DNA from: Asparagopsis taxiformis
Taxonomy: Eukaryota; Rhodophyta; Florideophyceae; Bonnemaisoniales; Bonnemaisoniaceae
Length of the DNA: 64,000 nucleotides
Assembly: GCA_030407315.1 (NCBI GenBank)
Contig: JALQPE010003128.1
Location: forward strand, 62,001-126,000
Direction: 5' to 3'
The notes beneath the pieces were generated by a model. It saw only the letters and a program-made list of their open reading frames with translations. It was not told the DNA's origin and did no database searches. Of the stretch, positions 43,729-53,028 are shown piece by piece (position 1 is the stretch's first letter; each line of letters opens with the position of its first letter). Position numbers and translations under genes: made by a program.

Positions 43729-44870
43729 TCTGGAGATTCCCCGAAGCCTGTGTAAAGAGTATGAACTTGAACTTCTTCAGCATCAGTACCCGAAGCATTC
43801 ATGAACTTGGTTGCAGATTTCAAAGATGTTAAATTCACAAATTTGCGATACACGCGACAATCAACGCTTGTCATTGGGGTATTAGTACCCTTTCGCCGAG
43901 TTTTCAATGCCATACTGTTGCTAGAAGGAGGTTCTGCCAAGTCTGGATGCTCCGAATTCATAATTGTTCCAATCTCTTCGATCACTCGCACAGGAAGGCG
44001 CAATGCCGTCGCAGCAGTCTGTCTCACGGTGTTATCCTTGAGGTGGGAGCAACCATCATATGCGGCAGCAACTTGTTTGGCTGTAGGTGGCTTTGAGGTC
44101 ATGCTCTGCATCCGGTGGGCTTCTTCTTTCATTCCGCTCAGGATATCATAGAACGTGGTTTCGACATATAATGTTGCATCATGCTTACGGTTCTGATGTC
44201 TGCCTAGTTGTTTCAGAACTTGGATAGAATGACCTCCTTTCAGTATCGTGACAGGCCACATAAAAGAGTCCCACCTCTCCGGGTTCTCATCCATTAACTC
44301 CTGGATTGCAGTCAGTCTGTGCATACCGTCAACAACTCCGTACCAAACGGAACGGCATTCGGACTTCTCTTTCGACTCACTGTCAGAAAGAAAATCACCC
44401 TGAGGACCGCGTATCGTTTTGAAAAAGTCAATAATGTGGCGCTGGAACGACCCGGTCAACTCGACTACGATCGCATTGTCGGAGCCCGAAATGAATCCAT
44501 CAATTCCGTTTTTTTCATCTTGTTCTTGACATTGTGCTGACTTCATGTTTCCAGAAAATATCGACTTCAATCGCAACACACCAGAGCGCACTACTTGTCG
44601 AACAGCAGTGAGTGGGATGCATGCCCGCGGATCAACACGTGTGTTCGTAGACCCTTCCATGACGTCTGCAAATAAGGCGGTATTAGTGTGCTTCATGGTG
44701 GAAGTACCCGGTTCCTCTTCTGGAGGACCTGATTTGGAACTGAGTCTGGACCCACTCCTCTTGAAGAATCTCGTCATGTCATCCAGTTCTGAAATAATGA
44801 AGTGCCGGGTAAGAAATGAAGGGGAAACAGAAGCTATAAAACTCTGTATCAATTTCTCGCACTTTCGCAT
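43725..44870 (-). CDS. ParB/sulfiredoxin-fold protein, left arm
   Basis: An intact 381-codon ORF from an ATG. The signature 'VVDGMHRLTAIQEL' (residues 179-192) is the D-G-x-H-R-x-x-A motif of the ParB/Srx fold that binds NTP or metal. It is followed by an all-helical part ('KQVAAAYDG...NTVRQTAATAL', about 265-300) that could be a helix-turn-helix. In prokaryotes this domain precedes methyltransferases and may guide them to DNA or act as a nuclease. The TGA overlaps the methyltransferase frame by four bases. A 104-bp palindrome lies 51 bases upstream. The right-arm copy is frameshifted, so this is the only intact one. Confidence 0.75.
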   Translation of the reverse strand: MRKCEKLIQSFIASVSPSFLTRHFIISELDDMTRFFKRSGSRLSSKSGPPEEEPGTSTMKHTNTALFADVMEGSTNTRVDPRACIPLTAVRQVVRSGVLRLKSIFSGNMKSAQCQEQDEKNGIDGFISGSDNAIVVELTGSFQRHIIDFFKTIRGPQGDFLSDSESKEKSECRSVWYGVVDGMHRLTAIQELMDENPERWDSFMWPVTILKGGHSIQVLKQLGRHQNRKHDATLYVETTFYDILSGMKEEAHRMQSMTSKPPTAKQVAAAYDGCSHLKDNTVRQTAATALRLPVRVIEEIGTIMNSEHPDLAEPPSSNSMALKTRRKGTNTPMTSVDCRVYRKFVNLTSLKSATKFMNASGTDAEEVQVHTLYTGFGESPD

Positions 44871-44920
44871 GAAGGACTTGAAATGATTGTCATGAACGCC
44901 ATACTCAAGTACAGTGTACT

Positions 44921-45024
44921 TTCACCATGCATAGTACACTGGCCCAGACCCGAAATGACCGTTCACATTGGATCCAATGTGAACGGTCATTTCGGTTTTG
45001 GGCCAGTGTACTATGCATGGTGAA
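44921..45024. repeat. 104-bp palindrome upstream of the ParB gene, left arm
   Basis: Two 52-base arms are centred on GGATCC (44970-44975), with two mismatched pairs. It ends 51 bases before the ParB start and could serve as an operator, a ParB-binding site or an origin-like element. Its copy in the right arm is at 51730-51833. Confidence 0.9.
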
Positions 45025-45029
45025 GCATC

Positions 45030-45945
45030 TTGGCCATGCAGGACACGACACGGCTCAAACCGGATTACGACGGCGGTGGGGGCCCGAGTATCGTGGTTAC
45101 CATTGCTTGGAAGACAATTGAAGTGGATAGGAGACGCAAGCACTCTCCCAATGATTACCAGTCAGAAATATCAGTAGCGGGGTATTCTAAAAATTATATT
45201 GCGCCGGGCCGTGTCTATCCAGATGATGGAATGATTTGGCAATCTGATTTGCTATATTGCTCACAACACTTGGCATATTTTTTTTCATATTTCCCAGGAA
45301 TGGCCCATCTCACCAGGACTATTTCCTATACAGCAAATGGGCCGTACACATCATCTTTTCGCTGCTAATAGCAGGAATGTCTGAACAGGTTTCGCCACCT
45401 TCCCCTCCGATACCAATATTACCGAACAAGTCTGAGTATCTTGCACACCGAAAAACCCATTCTCATTTCCCCATTGCAATGCCATTTTTCAGTAAACAGC
45501 GCAGCTACCAGGTTTCTTTCATCCCTTAATACATTCCATATCCTACATTACACCTTAGAGTACATTCCTACCCACTGCAACTTAGACGATAAACAATGCA
45601 TATTAGAAATAGAAACTCAGACCGAAAGAACATTATTATTGCCTGAACGGTGCACAAAGCAGGCCTGCCGAAAAGTAGTACGTTGTACTGTTCTCAAACT
45701 ACAGAAGCTTGATTCGATTTTTGTACAACTAAATTGGTGTTTACAAGGTTCAGGTGCAATAGCATGCAACTTGATACATATAAATGGTAGAACATTTACA
45801 TTATGACTCCATTCAATGAACGGAATATTGTTCTACGAACATGTGGAATAATAACGGGAGCAGATAATGAATCGTTCCCACCAAGAGTATTCGGATTAGA
45901 GATCAGACAGATAACATGTCTTTCCACAGTCATTGCTGGTTGAAC
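45030..45945 (+). other. Coding-like interval between the divergent genes, left arm
   Basis: Several plus-strand frames read like protein: 45030-45368 ('SIVVTIAWKTIEVDRRR'), 45441-45806 ('CNLDDKQCILEIETQTERT') and a short frame from 45802 ('NIVLRTCGIITGAD'). None shows a known domain. They may be exons of one gene or a decayed ORF of the element. The right arm carries the same sequence with a one-base indel (ORFs 51387-51827 and 50950-51498). Because the arms are nearly identical this is not independent evidence. Confidence 0.3.
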
Positions 45946-46187
45946 TACGACTGGCACGCTGGAATCCTTCAATTCAAGAGAGTTCCGGGCGTCCAATGAG
46001 ATCGATGGATTCAAGGCTCATAATTCAAGAATGCATCTCGTTCCGAAAAGTACAGAAAGCGCTCATTTGTGACATATTTACATCCTGAACGTTTATAACT
46101 GATTAGAAGCTGGTTCCCGTTCTGGTATAAAGCAGGACATGTGCTGCAAGTCCCCGACACTTTCGCCCCATACCACCTCCATCAACA

Positions 46188-46748
46188 ATGACCGAATCAT
46201 TAGGATCTAAAATAGACCGACTGTCTTTCGCGATGAAAGGACAGGTGTCCTCTATCAGGAAGAGAAATCTGAACAGGGCAAAAATCATAGCGAAAAAGTT
46301 CGAAGATGGAGAATTGCACAAGGTACAATGCTGTTCCCGGCGCTGCTTCGAAATTGCTGCCAGCGAAGATCTAGTAAGGGACTCATTTCGAGTCGTTGAG
46401 TATGATCGTACGAGACGACAGCGCTACTTAGTATCGTTATATGAGCCGGTGTCGGAAATGTACGCATATCGCGGGAGTGCCGTCTGCTATCAATTCTTAA
46501 CGCAGGTATTCGGCTTCTCCCGCGAGATGCAGTGGTCAAACAAAAAACCACTGAAAAAAGCTGCGCAACTGGCGATCGAGAAAAAAAGGGGGGAGAGTGT
46601 GAACGTTGTGAGCGCTGTATGCGACTCCGCTCTCCATCTCCTCACCATCGAGTACGCTTGCCGGCAGACAAAGCGCATCAATCCGCGCCGAAAAATTCGC
46701 ACATTGACACGTTCAGTGCACAGAAATATGATATGGACAAACATCTAG
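46188..46748 (+). pseudogene. Core-less transposase-related protein, broken left copy
   Basis: The first 130 codons match the intact copy at 50568-49486, including the CC-x3-C motif and 'GSAVCYQFLTQVFGFSR'. A one-base loss in an A run near 46582 (seven A here, eight in the right copy) shifts the frame, and the inverted repeat ends at 46790, so the C-terminal domain is missing. It is divergently oriented to the ParB gene. Confidence 0.8.
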
Positions 46749-46901
46749 CGACGCAAACACAGCCGCAATCTCCTACGGACAAAAATGAAGCGCAATCGTC
46801 ATCACAGACTATGTGTCGGATTTCCATGTCTTGGTCTGCAGTGTAGCTATCAGTGTCTCGTTTTCGACCAACCTCCTCGGGCAATCTGAGCAGCGATCTG
46901 C

Positions 46902-47760
46902 TCAATTCTTCCTGATGATGTTGTGAAAGGTTGGCATCGCTTCCAACGTTATGTTTGTATGATATAGCCACACATAGTGTCCCCTCTTAGCCATGTTGTA
47001 TCGGCAGCCTAATCCTTTTATTCCATCACTGGTTCGATCAACGTCTTCGTCAGAATCAGTAAGACTGCTATCGTCGTCACGATTCGTGGCATTAGATGAA
47101 CCATCATTATCATTCAATTGCAGGCGTTTCGCAACTCGCTCAGTGCGGCGGGGGGATGATGCAATTTTCGCAGAGCGGCAGGTAGTAACCGGGGGAGAAG
47201 TTTCAGCGTTCTTGCGGATTGAGCTGCGGACGGCTTCCTTCTGTTTATCCAAGGAATTGCGCTTACTGCTTGTATCTGAAATGAGTTTTTCAGTGGAAAC
47301 TTGTTCAGAATCATCCTCGTCTAGGCTAGCCTGTGCATCATTGTCAAAGACTGTTGGTGAAAGTGCTTCACTCGTATACACACTAGAATCACCAGAAGGA
47401 GAATGGCCCTGTTCCAAGATAAAATCATCCCCCCAATCGTCTGTTTCTGCAGCAGGATCTGCATACACACCAATGACATTACTCACAAGAGGAAGATCTG
47501 ATGCACCTAATTTGGCGTGCTGGTCCAACTCTTCGTCAAATGCAGTGAGAGTAATTGTATCGCGTGGACCGTGATCCCTAACACTGTTTGACGAGGTTGC
47601 TTTCTGCGGTGGTGATATGCGACCGTGAAGACGACTAATAGATCCGCTTCGGCTAGCGGCAGTTCCCTTCGCTGGAAACTTGGTTGGTGCGATTTCAGAG
47701 TCATCAGACAGTTCATCCTAGCCCCAATCGTCCACAGAGTCATCTGTTGTAATTGATGTA
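46902..47760 (-). pseudogene. Acidic Ser-rich hypothetical protein, decayed
   Basis: The clean ORF is 47528-46902 (208 codons from a nominal start), but the same frame reads on upstream to about 47760 through one TAG near 47717. The product is Asp/Ser/Glu-rich with a repeated acidic motif ('VDDWG' upstream and 'TDDWGDDF' downstream), and a Lys/Arg-rich patch in between ('SPRRTERVAKRL'). No family is recognised. It could be an exon of a gene whose other exons lie in 47760-48520. Confidence 0.35.
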
Positions 47761-49102
47761 CGTGTTGGAATGCGCGAAGAAAGAGCTGGTGTGGGGTAGA
47801 AGTGTCTGGCGGATGAGTAGAAGGTGGAGGAATAGTTGGGCTCGCACTTGAAGCATTACGAAGACGCAAGGGCTGGCAAGGAGTGGGGAGAGGATCGGGT
47901 GAGCGAATGCGAGGACTGTCATTGAGATTAAGTGTGTCTGTCGACAATACTTGAGCAGATAATAGTGGTGGTCGAGGCGGAAGGGCAGGAGTGGCTGTTG
48001 CAGAGGTGCGACGGGTGGTGGCCTGAGCAACAACACGAACATCGGAAGAAGTTGACTCCTGAGAACTGCGCTCGGAAAAATTTCACGGAAGCTGGCGATG
48101 TGTTTTAGCTGTGTGCACTGGAGGAAATGACGAAGATGAGGGCACCGTTGGCGAATTATGCGCTTCCGAGAGGCGAATTCGAGCGCCACCTTCTTTGGTT
48201 ACGACATCTGAAGTATGGGACGTATGGCGAAAGCGCTTCGAAGTAGGCTTGGGTGGAGGTTGCACTTTTCGCAATGGTTTCTGTGAGTGATATGAACGCT
48301 TTTCTCGTGACTCTGGTTGATCAGACAAAGGCTGAGGAAAGCCATGCGAATGGGCGGTAGAATTTGTTGGTGTTAGTTGTGGTCGTTGCTGGTGATGCCA
48401 TTCCAAAAAAATTCGCCAGAACAATTGTTTCCGCTTGAGTAGAATTGATTTCGCCCAAGTTGGCGACGGAAACTTGCGGTGAACAGGCGGGGAAGAATGC
48501 AAGGAAGACGCAGAGAGCACTTACGACGCGCGAAAAGCTGAGAAATGTGTGACTATCACTCATGGAAGACGTTGAGGGCGGAAGGGAACACATTGCAGAG
48601 GGAGGATGTGCGAGGCGGAAGGGAGAGGGAATAATTTCATGGCCTTGATGGGTCATGCATGCACGGCTTACAGAAAATGTGCATCTGGCAGTTAAATGGC
48701 CGGCGTGCTTCCAGTAGAAAGCCGCCGGCCGCGGGTACACATTTGATCACATGTCACAATTCAAAATTGTGACTCAAAATTTTGTACCGGCCTGTTGTGC
48801 TCAAATTTCAAGCACACCCCTCCGTGACATGTTGTACCTCCCGCCAATAAGTGGCAGTGTTTCGGTTGCATACTTTGAGCATAATGTGCACATTGTGCAC
48901 AATGATTGTGTACATGTGTGTACTCGAGACGCCATGGCGTGGATGTCTTGGCGGTGCTCATTGTAGTTCACGCTCAACAGTGCGTGCATGCCGACGCGGA
49001 CATCAGCACACGACGGAGCATGTGATACGTCTATGCATGGACTGCATCACACACTCAACGTGCAAATAGGATCTTATAGCAGTCCATGCCTGGAGCATAT
49101 GA

Positions 49103-49295
49103 CTGTAAAGGGGTATAGGAGTGTGGAGCATGTATGACACGGGTGGTTGTACACATAAGTGTGTGGCGTTCGAGAATCAATAAGTGAAGCAGTGTATGGT
49201 CGTCGGCACTTTGCAATACGGCTTGTATGATTGTACAGGGGTATAGGAGCGTGGAGCATGCATAGCATGGATGGATTTACACATATGTTTGCATG
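49103..49295. repeat. Two degenerate direct repeats
   Basis: A block of about 65 bases containing GGGGTATAGGAG and GTGGAGCATG recurs 127 bases downstream (49103 and 49230). No function is apparent. Confidence 0.6.
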
Positions 49296-49485
49296 AGTCT
49301 GTGGAGTGCATGGATGGCACGGAAGGGTGTACAAATAAGTGTGCATGTCTGTGTGGCGGCAGTGAAGCAATCAGTGCAACAGTGCATGCACGTCACAGCA
49401 CTTTGCAATATGAATTATTATGAATGAGTGAGTGGCATTAAAGAGATTCTGAACGACATACATTTATGTGAACGGTCTTACCAAC

Positions 49486-50568
49486 TTATTTAAACGATGG
49501 CAACTGCTCTCGTACTCGATCACAGGTTGCACCATCTAACTTTCCGTCCACTAGCGAGTCAAACGTTGTAATCACCGAAGTAAGCGCAATTGTGTCAATC
49601 CAGGGTGTAGGAGTGCCGAGCACAAAGCACGGTTTGTACCTACTCCGGTAGGAGTCAGCGTCCGTTTTGGTGTACCAATGAACCATCAATTTTGCGATAC
49701 GGTTTCCCTTGCGCGTAATTCTATGTGTTCTCGCCACCCAGAACGGCTCCTCATCCGTACACTGATCCCCTTTGACCACCAGAAACAACTTCTTTCCCGA
49801 TTGTGTAGCACTCAGAAGACTCGGCGGCGCCGTTTCTTCGTGAATCGAAAGCGTCTCCGAATTTTCGGACTGTTGCACGATGGGCTTTTCAGTAGCTTTG
49901 GAGCGTTGAAACTGCTGCTCAGCACGCGATACTTCATTTTTGTCCGTAGGCTCAGCACGCGACACTTCATTTTTGTCCGTAGGAGATTGGGGCTGTGTTT
50001 GCGTCGCTAGATGTTTGTCCATATCATATTTCTGTGCACTGAACGTGTCAATGTGCGAATTTTTCGGCGCGGATTGATGCGCTTTGTCTGCCGGCAAGCG
50101 TACTCGATGGTGAGGAGATGGAGAGCGGAGTCGCATACAGCGCTCACAACGTTCACACTCTCCCCCCTTTTTTTTCTCGATCGCCAGTTGCGCAGCTTTT
50201 TTCAGTGGTTTTTTGTTTGACCACTGCATCTCGCGGGAGAAGCCGAATACCTGCGTTAAGAATTGATAGCAGACGGCACTCCCGCGATATGCGTACATTT
50301 CCGACACCGGCTCATATAACGATACTAAGTAGCGCTGTCGTCTCGTACGATCATACTCAACGACTCGAAATGAGTCCCTTACTAGATCTTCGCTGGCAGC
50401 AATTTCGAAGCAGCGCCGGGAACAGCATTGTACCTTGTGCAATTCTCCATCTTCGAACTTTTTCGCTATGATTTTTGCCCTGTTCAGATTTCTCTTCCTG
50501 ATAGAGGACACCTGTCCTTTCATCGCGAAAGACAGTCGGTCTATTTTAGATCCTGATGATTCGGTCAT
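49486..50568 (-). CDS. Core-less transposase-related protein (possible repressor)
   Basis: An intact 360-codon ORF from an ATG. Residues 40-130 resemble the N-terminal zinc block of the transposase: CC-x3-C at 48-53, then 'GSAVCYQFLTQVFGFSR' against 'GKPVCCEFLEFSFKFSR'. The last 110 residues resemble the transposase C-terminus: 'EEPFWVARTHRI' and 'VHWYTKTDADSY' against 'EMPFWLGQIMSC' and 'VRWYEVYDGRDA'. The whole RNase H-like catalytic core between them is missing, replaced by a charged linker with a short tandem repeat ('PTDKNEVSRAE' twice). Such a protein could bind the element ends without cutting. Truncated transposases act as repressors in P elements, which is the analogy I use. The two proteins are only distantly similar, so this is an old, maintained paralogue and not a fresh deletion. 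Confidence 0.65.
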   Translation of the reverse strand: MTESSGSKIDRLSFAMKGQVSSIRKRNLNRAKIIAKKFEDGELHKVQCCSRRCFEIAASEDLVRDSFRVVEYDRTRRQRYLVSLYEPVSEMYAYRGSAVCYQFLTQVFGFSREMQWSNKKPLKKAAQLAIEKKKGGECERCERCMRLRSPSPHHRVRLPADKAHQSAPKNSHIDTFSAQKYDMDKHLATQTQPQSPTDKNEVSRAEPTDKNEVSRAEQQFQRSKATEKPIVQQSENSETLSIHEETAPPSLLSATQSGKKLFLVVKGDQCTDEEPFWVARTHRITRKGNRIAKLMVHWYTKTDADSYRSRYKPCFVLGTPTPWIDTIALTSVITTFDSLVDGKLDGATCDRVREQLPSFK

Positions 50569-51729
50569 TGTTGATGGAGGTGGTATGGGGCGAAAGTGTC
50601 GGGGACTTGCAGCACATGTCCTGCTTTATACCAGAACGGGAACCAGCTTCTAATCAGTTATAAACGTTCAGGATGTAAATATGTCACAAATGAGCGCTTT
50701 CTGTACTTTTCGGAACGAGATGCATTCTTGAATTATGAGCCTTGAATCCATCGATCTCATTGGACGCCCGGAACTCTCTTGAATTGAAGGATTCCAGCGT
50801 GCCAGTCGTAGTTCAACCAGCAATGACTGTGGAAAGACATGTTATCTGTCTGATCTCTAATCCGAATACTCTTGGTGGGAACGATTCATTATCTGCTCCC
50901 GTTATTATTCCACATGTTCGTAGAACAATATTCCGTTCATTGAATGGAGTCATAATGTAAATGTTCTACCATTTATATGTATCAAGTTGCATGCTATTGC
51001 ACCTGAACCTTGTAAACACCAATTTAGTTGTACAAAAATCGAATCAAGCTTCTGTAGTTTGAGAACAGTACAACGTACTACTTTTCGGCAGGCCTGCTTT
51101 GTGCACCGTTCAGGCAATAATAATGTTCTTTCGGTCTGAGTTTCTATTTCTAATATGCATTGTTTATCGTCTAAGTTGCAGTGGGTAGGAATGTACTCTA
51201 AGGTGTAATGTAGGATATGGAATGTATTAAGGGATGAAAGAAACCTGGTAGCTGCGCTGTTTACTGAAAAATGGCATTGCAATGGGGAAATGAGAATGGG
51301 TTTTTCGGTGTGCAAGATACTCAGACTGTTCGGTAATATTGGTATCGGAGGGGAAGGTGGCGAAACCTGTTCAGACATTCCTGCTATTAGCAGCGAAAAG
51401 ATGATGTGTACGGCCCATTTGCTGTATAGGAAATAGTCCTGGTGAGATGGGCCATTCCTGGGAAATATGAAAAAAAATATGCCAAGTGTTGTGAGCAATA
51501 TAGCAAATCAGATTGCCAAATCATTCCATCATCTGGATAGACACGGCCCGGCGCAATATAATTTTTAGAATACCCCGCTACTGATATTTCTGACTGGTAA
51601 TCATTGGGAGAGTGCTTGCGTCTCCTATCCACTTCAATTGTCTTCCAAGCAATGGTAACCACGATACTCGGGCCCCACCGCCGTCGTAATCCGGTTTGAG
51701 CCGTGTCGTGTCCTGCATGGCCAAGATGC

Positions 51730-51833
51730 TTCACCATGCATAGTACACTGGCCCAAAACCGAAATGACCGTTCACATTGGATCCAATGTGAACGGTCATT
51801 TCGGGTCTGGGCCAGTGTACTATGCATGGTGAA
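51730..51833. repeat. 104-bp palindrome upstream of the ParB gene, right arm
   Basis: Copy of 44921-45024, centred on GGATCC, with the same two mismatches on the opposite arm. It ends about 50 bases before the ParB start at 51884. Confidence 0.9.
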
Positions 51834-51883
51834 AGTACACTGTACTTGAGTATGGCGTTCATGACAATCATTTCAAGTCCTTC

Positions 51884-53028
51884 ATGCGAAAGTGCGAGAA
51901 ATTGATACAGAGTTTTATAGCTTCTGTTTCCCCTTCATTTCTTACCCGGCACTTCATTATTTCAGAACTGGATGACATGACGAGATTCTTCAAGAGGAGT
52001 GGGTCCAGACTCAGTTCCAAATCAGGTCCTCCAGAAGAGGAACCGGGTACTTCCACCATGAAGCACACTAATACCGCCTTATTTGCAGACGTCATGGAAG
52101 GGTCTACGAACACACGTGTTGATCCGCGGGCATGCATCCCACTCACTGCTGTTCGACAAGTAGTGCGCTCTGGTGTGTTGCGATTGAAGTCGATATTTTC
52201 TGGAAACATGAAGTCAGCACAATGTCAAGAACAAGATGAAAAAACGGAATTGATGGATTCATTTCGGGCTCCGACAATGCGATCGTAGTCGAGTTGACCG
52301 GGTCGTTCCAGCGCCACATTATTGACTTTTTCAAAACGATACGCGGTCCTCAGGGTGATTTTCTTTCTGACAGTGAGGCGAAAGAGAAGTCCGAATGCCG
52401 TTCCGTTTGGTACGGAGTTGTTGACGGTATGCACAGACTGACTGCAATCCAGGAGTTAATGGATGAGAACCCGGAGAGGTGGGACTCTTTTATGTGGCCT
52501 GTCACGATACTGAAAGGAGGTCATTCTATCCAAGTTCTGAAACAACTAGGCAGACATCAGAACCGTAAGCATGATGCAACATTATATGTCGAAACCACGT
52601 TCTATGATATCCTGAGCGGAATGAAAGAAGAAGCCCACCGGATGCAGAGCATGACCTCAAAGCCACCTACAGCCAAACAAGTTGCTGCCGCATATGATGG
52701 TTGCTCCCACCTCAAGGATAACACCGTGAGACAGACTGCTGCGACGGCATTGCGCCTTCCTGTGCGAGTGATCGAAGAGATTGGAACAATTATGAATTCG
52801 GAGCATCCAGACTTGGCAGAACCTCCTTCTAGCAACAGTATGGCATTGAAAACTCGGAGAAAGGGTACTAATACCCCAATGACAAGCGTTGACTGTCGCG
52901 TGTATCGCAAATTTGTGAATTTAACATCTTTGAAATCTGCAACCAAGTTCATGAATGCTTCGGGTACTGATGCTGAAGAAGTTCAAGTTCATACTCTTTA
53001 CACAGGCTTCGGGGAATCTCCAGATTGA
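51884..53028 (+). pseudogene. ParB/sulfiredoxin-fold gene, frameshifted right copy
   Basis: Identical to the left copy apart from a few changes, but a run of seven A is reduced to six near 52240, so the frame ends at 52288. The second frame (52294-53028) retains the D-G-x-H-R motif. Its stop overlaps the methyltransferase frame exactly as on the left. Without frameshift rescue this copy cannot make the full protein. Confidence 0.85.

Larger units (their letters stand above)
39390..46790 (-). repeat. Left arm of a 7.4-kb inverted repeat
   Basis: It pairs with 49965-57363: positions sum to about 96753-96756 throughout, so there are only single-base indels and rare substitutions. It carries transposase, methyltransferase, ParB-like gene and most of the short core-less gene. 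The outer 294 bases of the transposase gene (39096-39389) have no partner on the right because a CACTA-type element sits there. Confidence 0.95.
46791..49485. other. Spacer between the inverted-repeat arms
   Basis: Unique sequence between the arms, apart from 49486-49964, which holds the end of the short gene. It contains a decayed acidic ORF (next entry), a Pro/Ser-rich minus-strand region (47740-48520) with overlapping open frames but no clear protein, short dyads near 48755-48775 and 48880-48905, and a two-copy repeat at 49103 and 49230. Confidence 0.7.

Noticed and set aside
41836..44870. Bacterial or phage restriction-modification locus or contamination
   Set aside because: It is bounded by a DDE transposase with eukaryotic relatives and lies inside retrotransposon-rich eukaryotic DNA in two linked copies.
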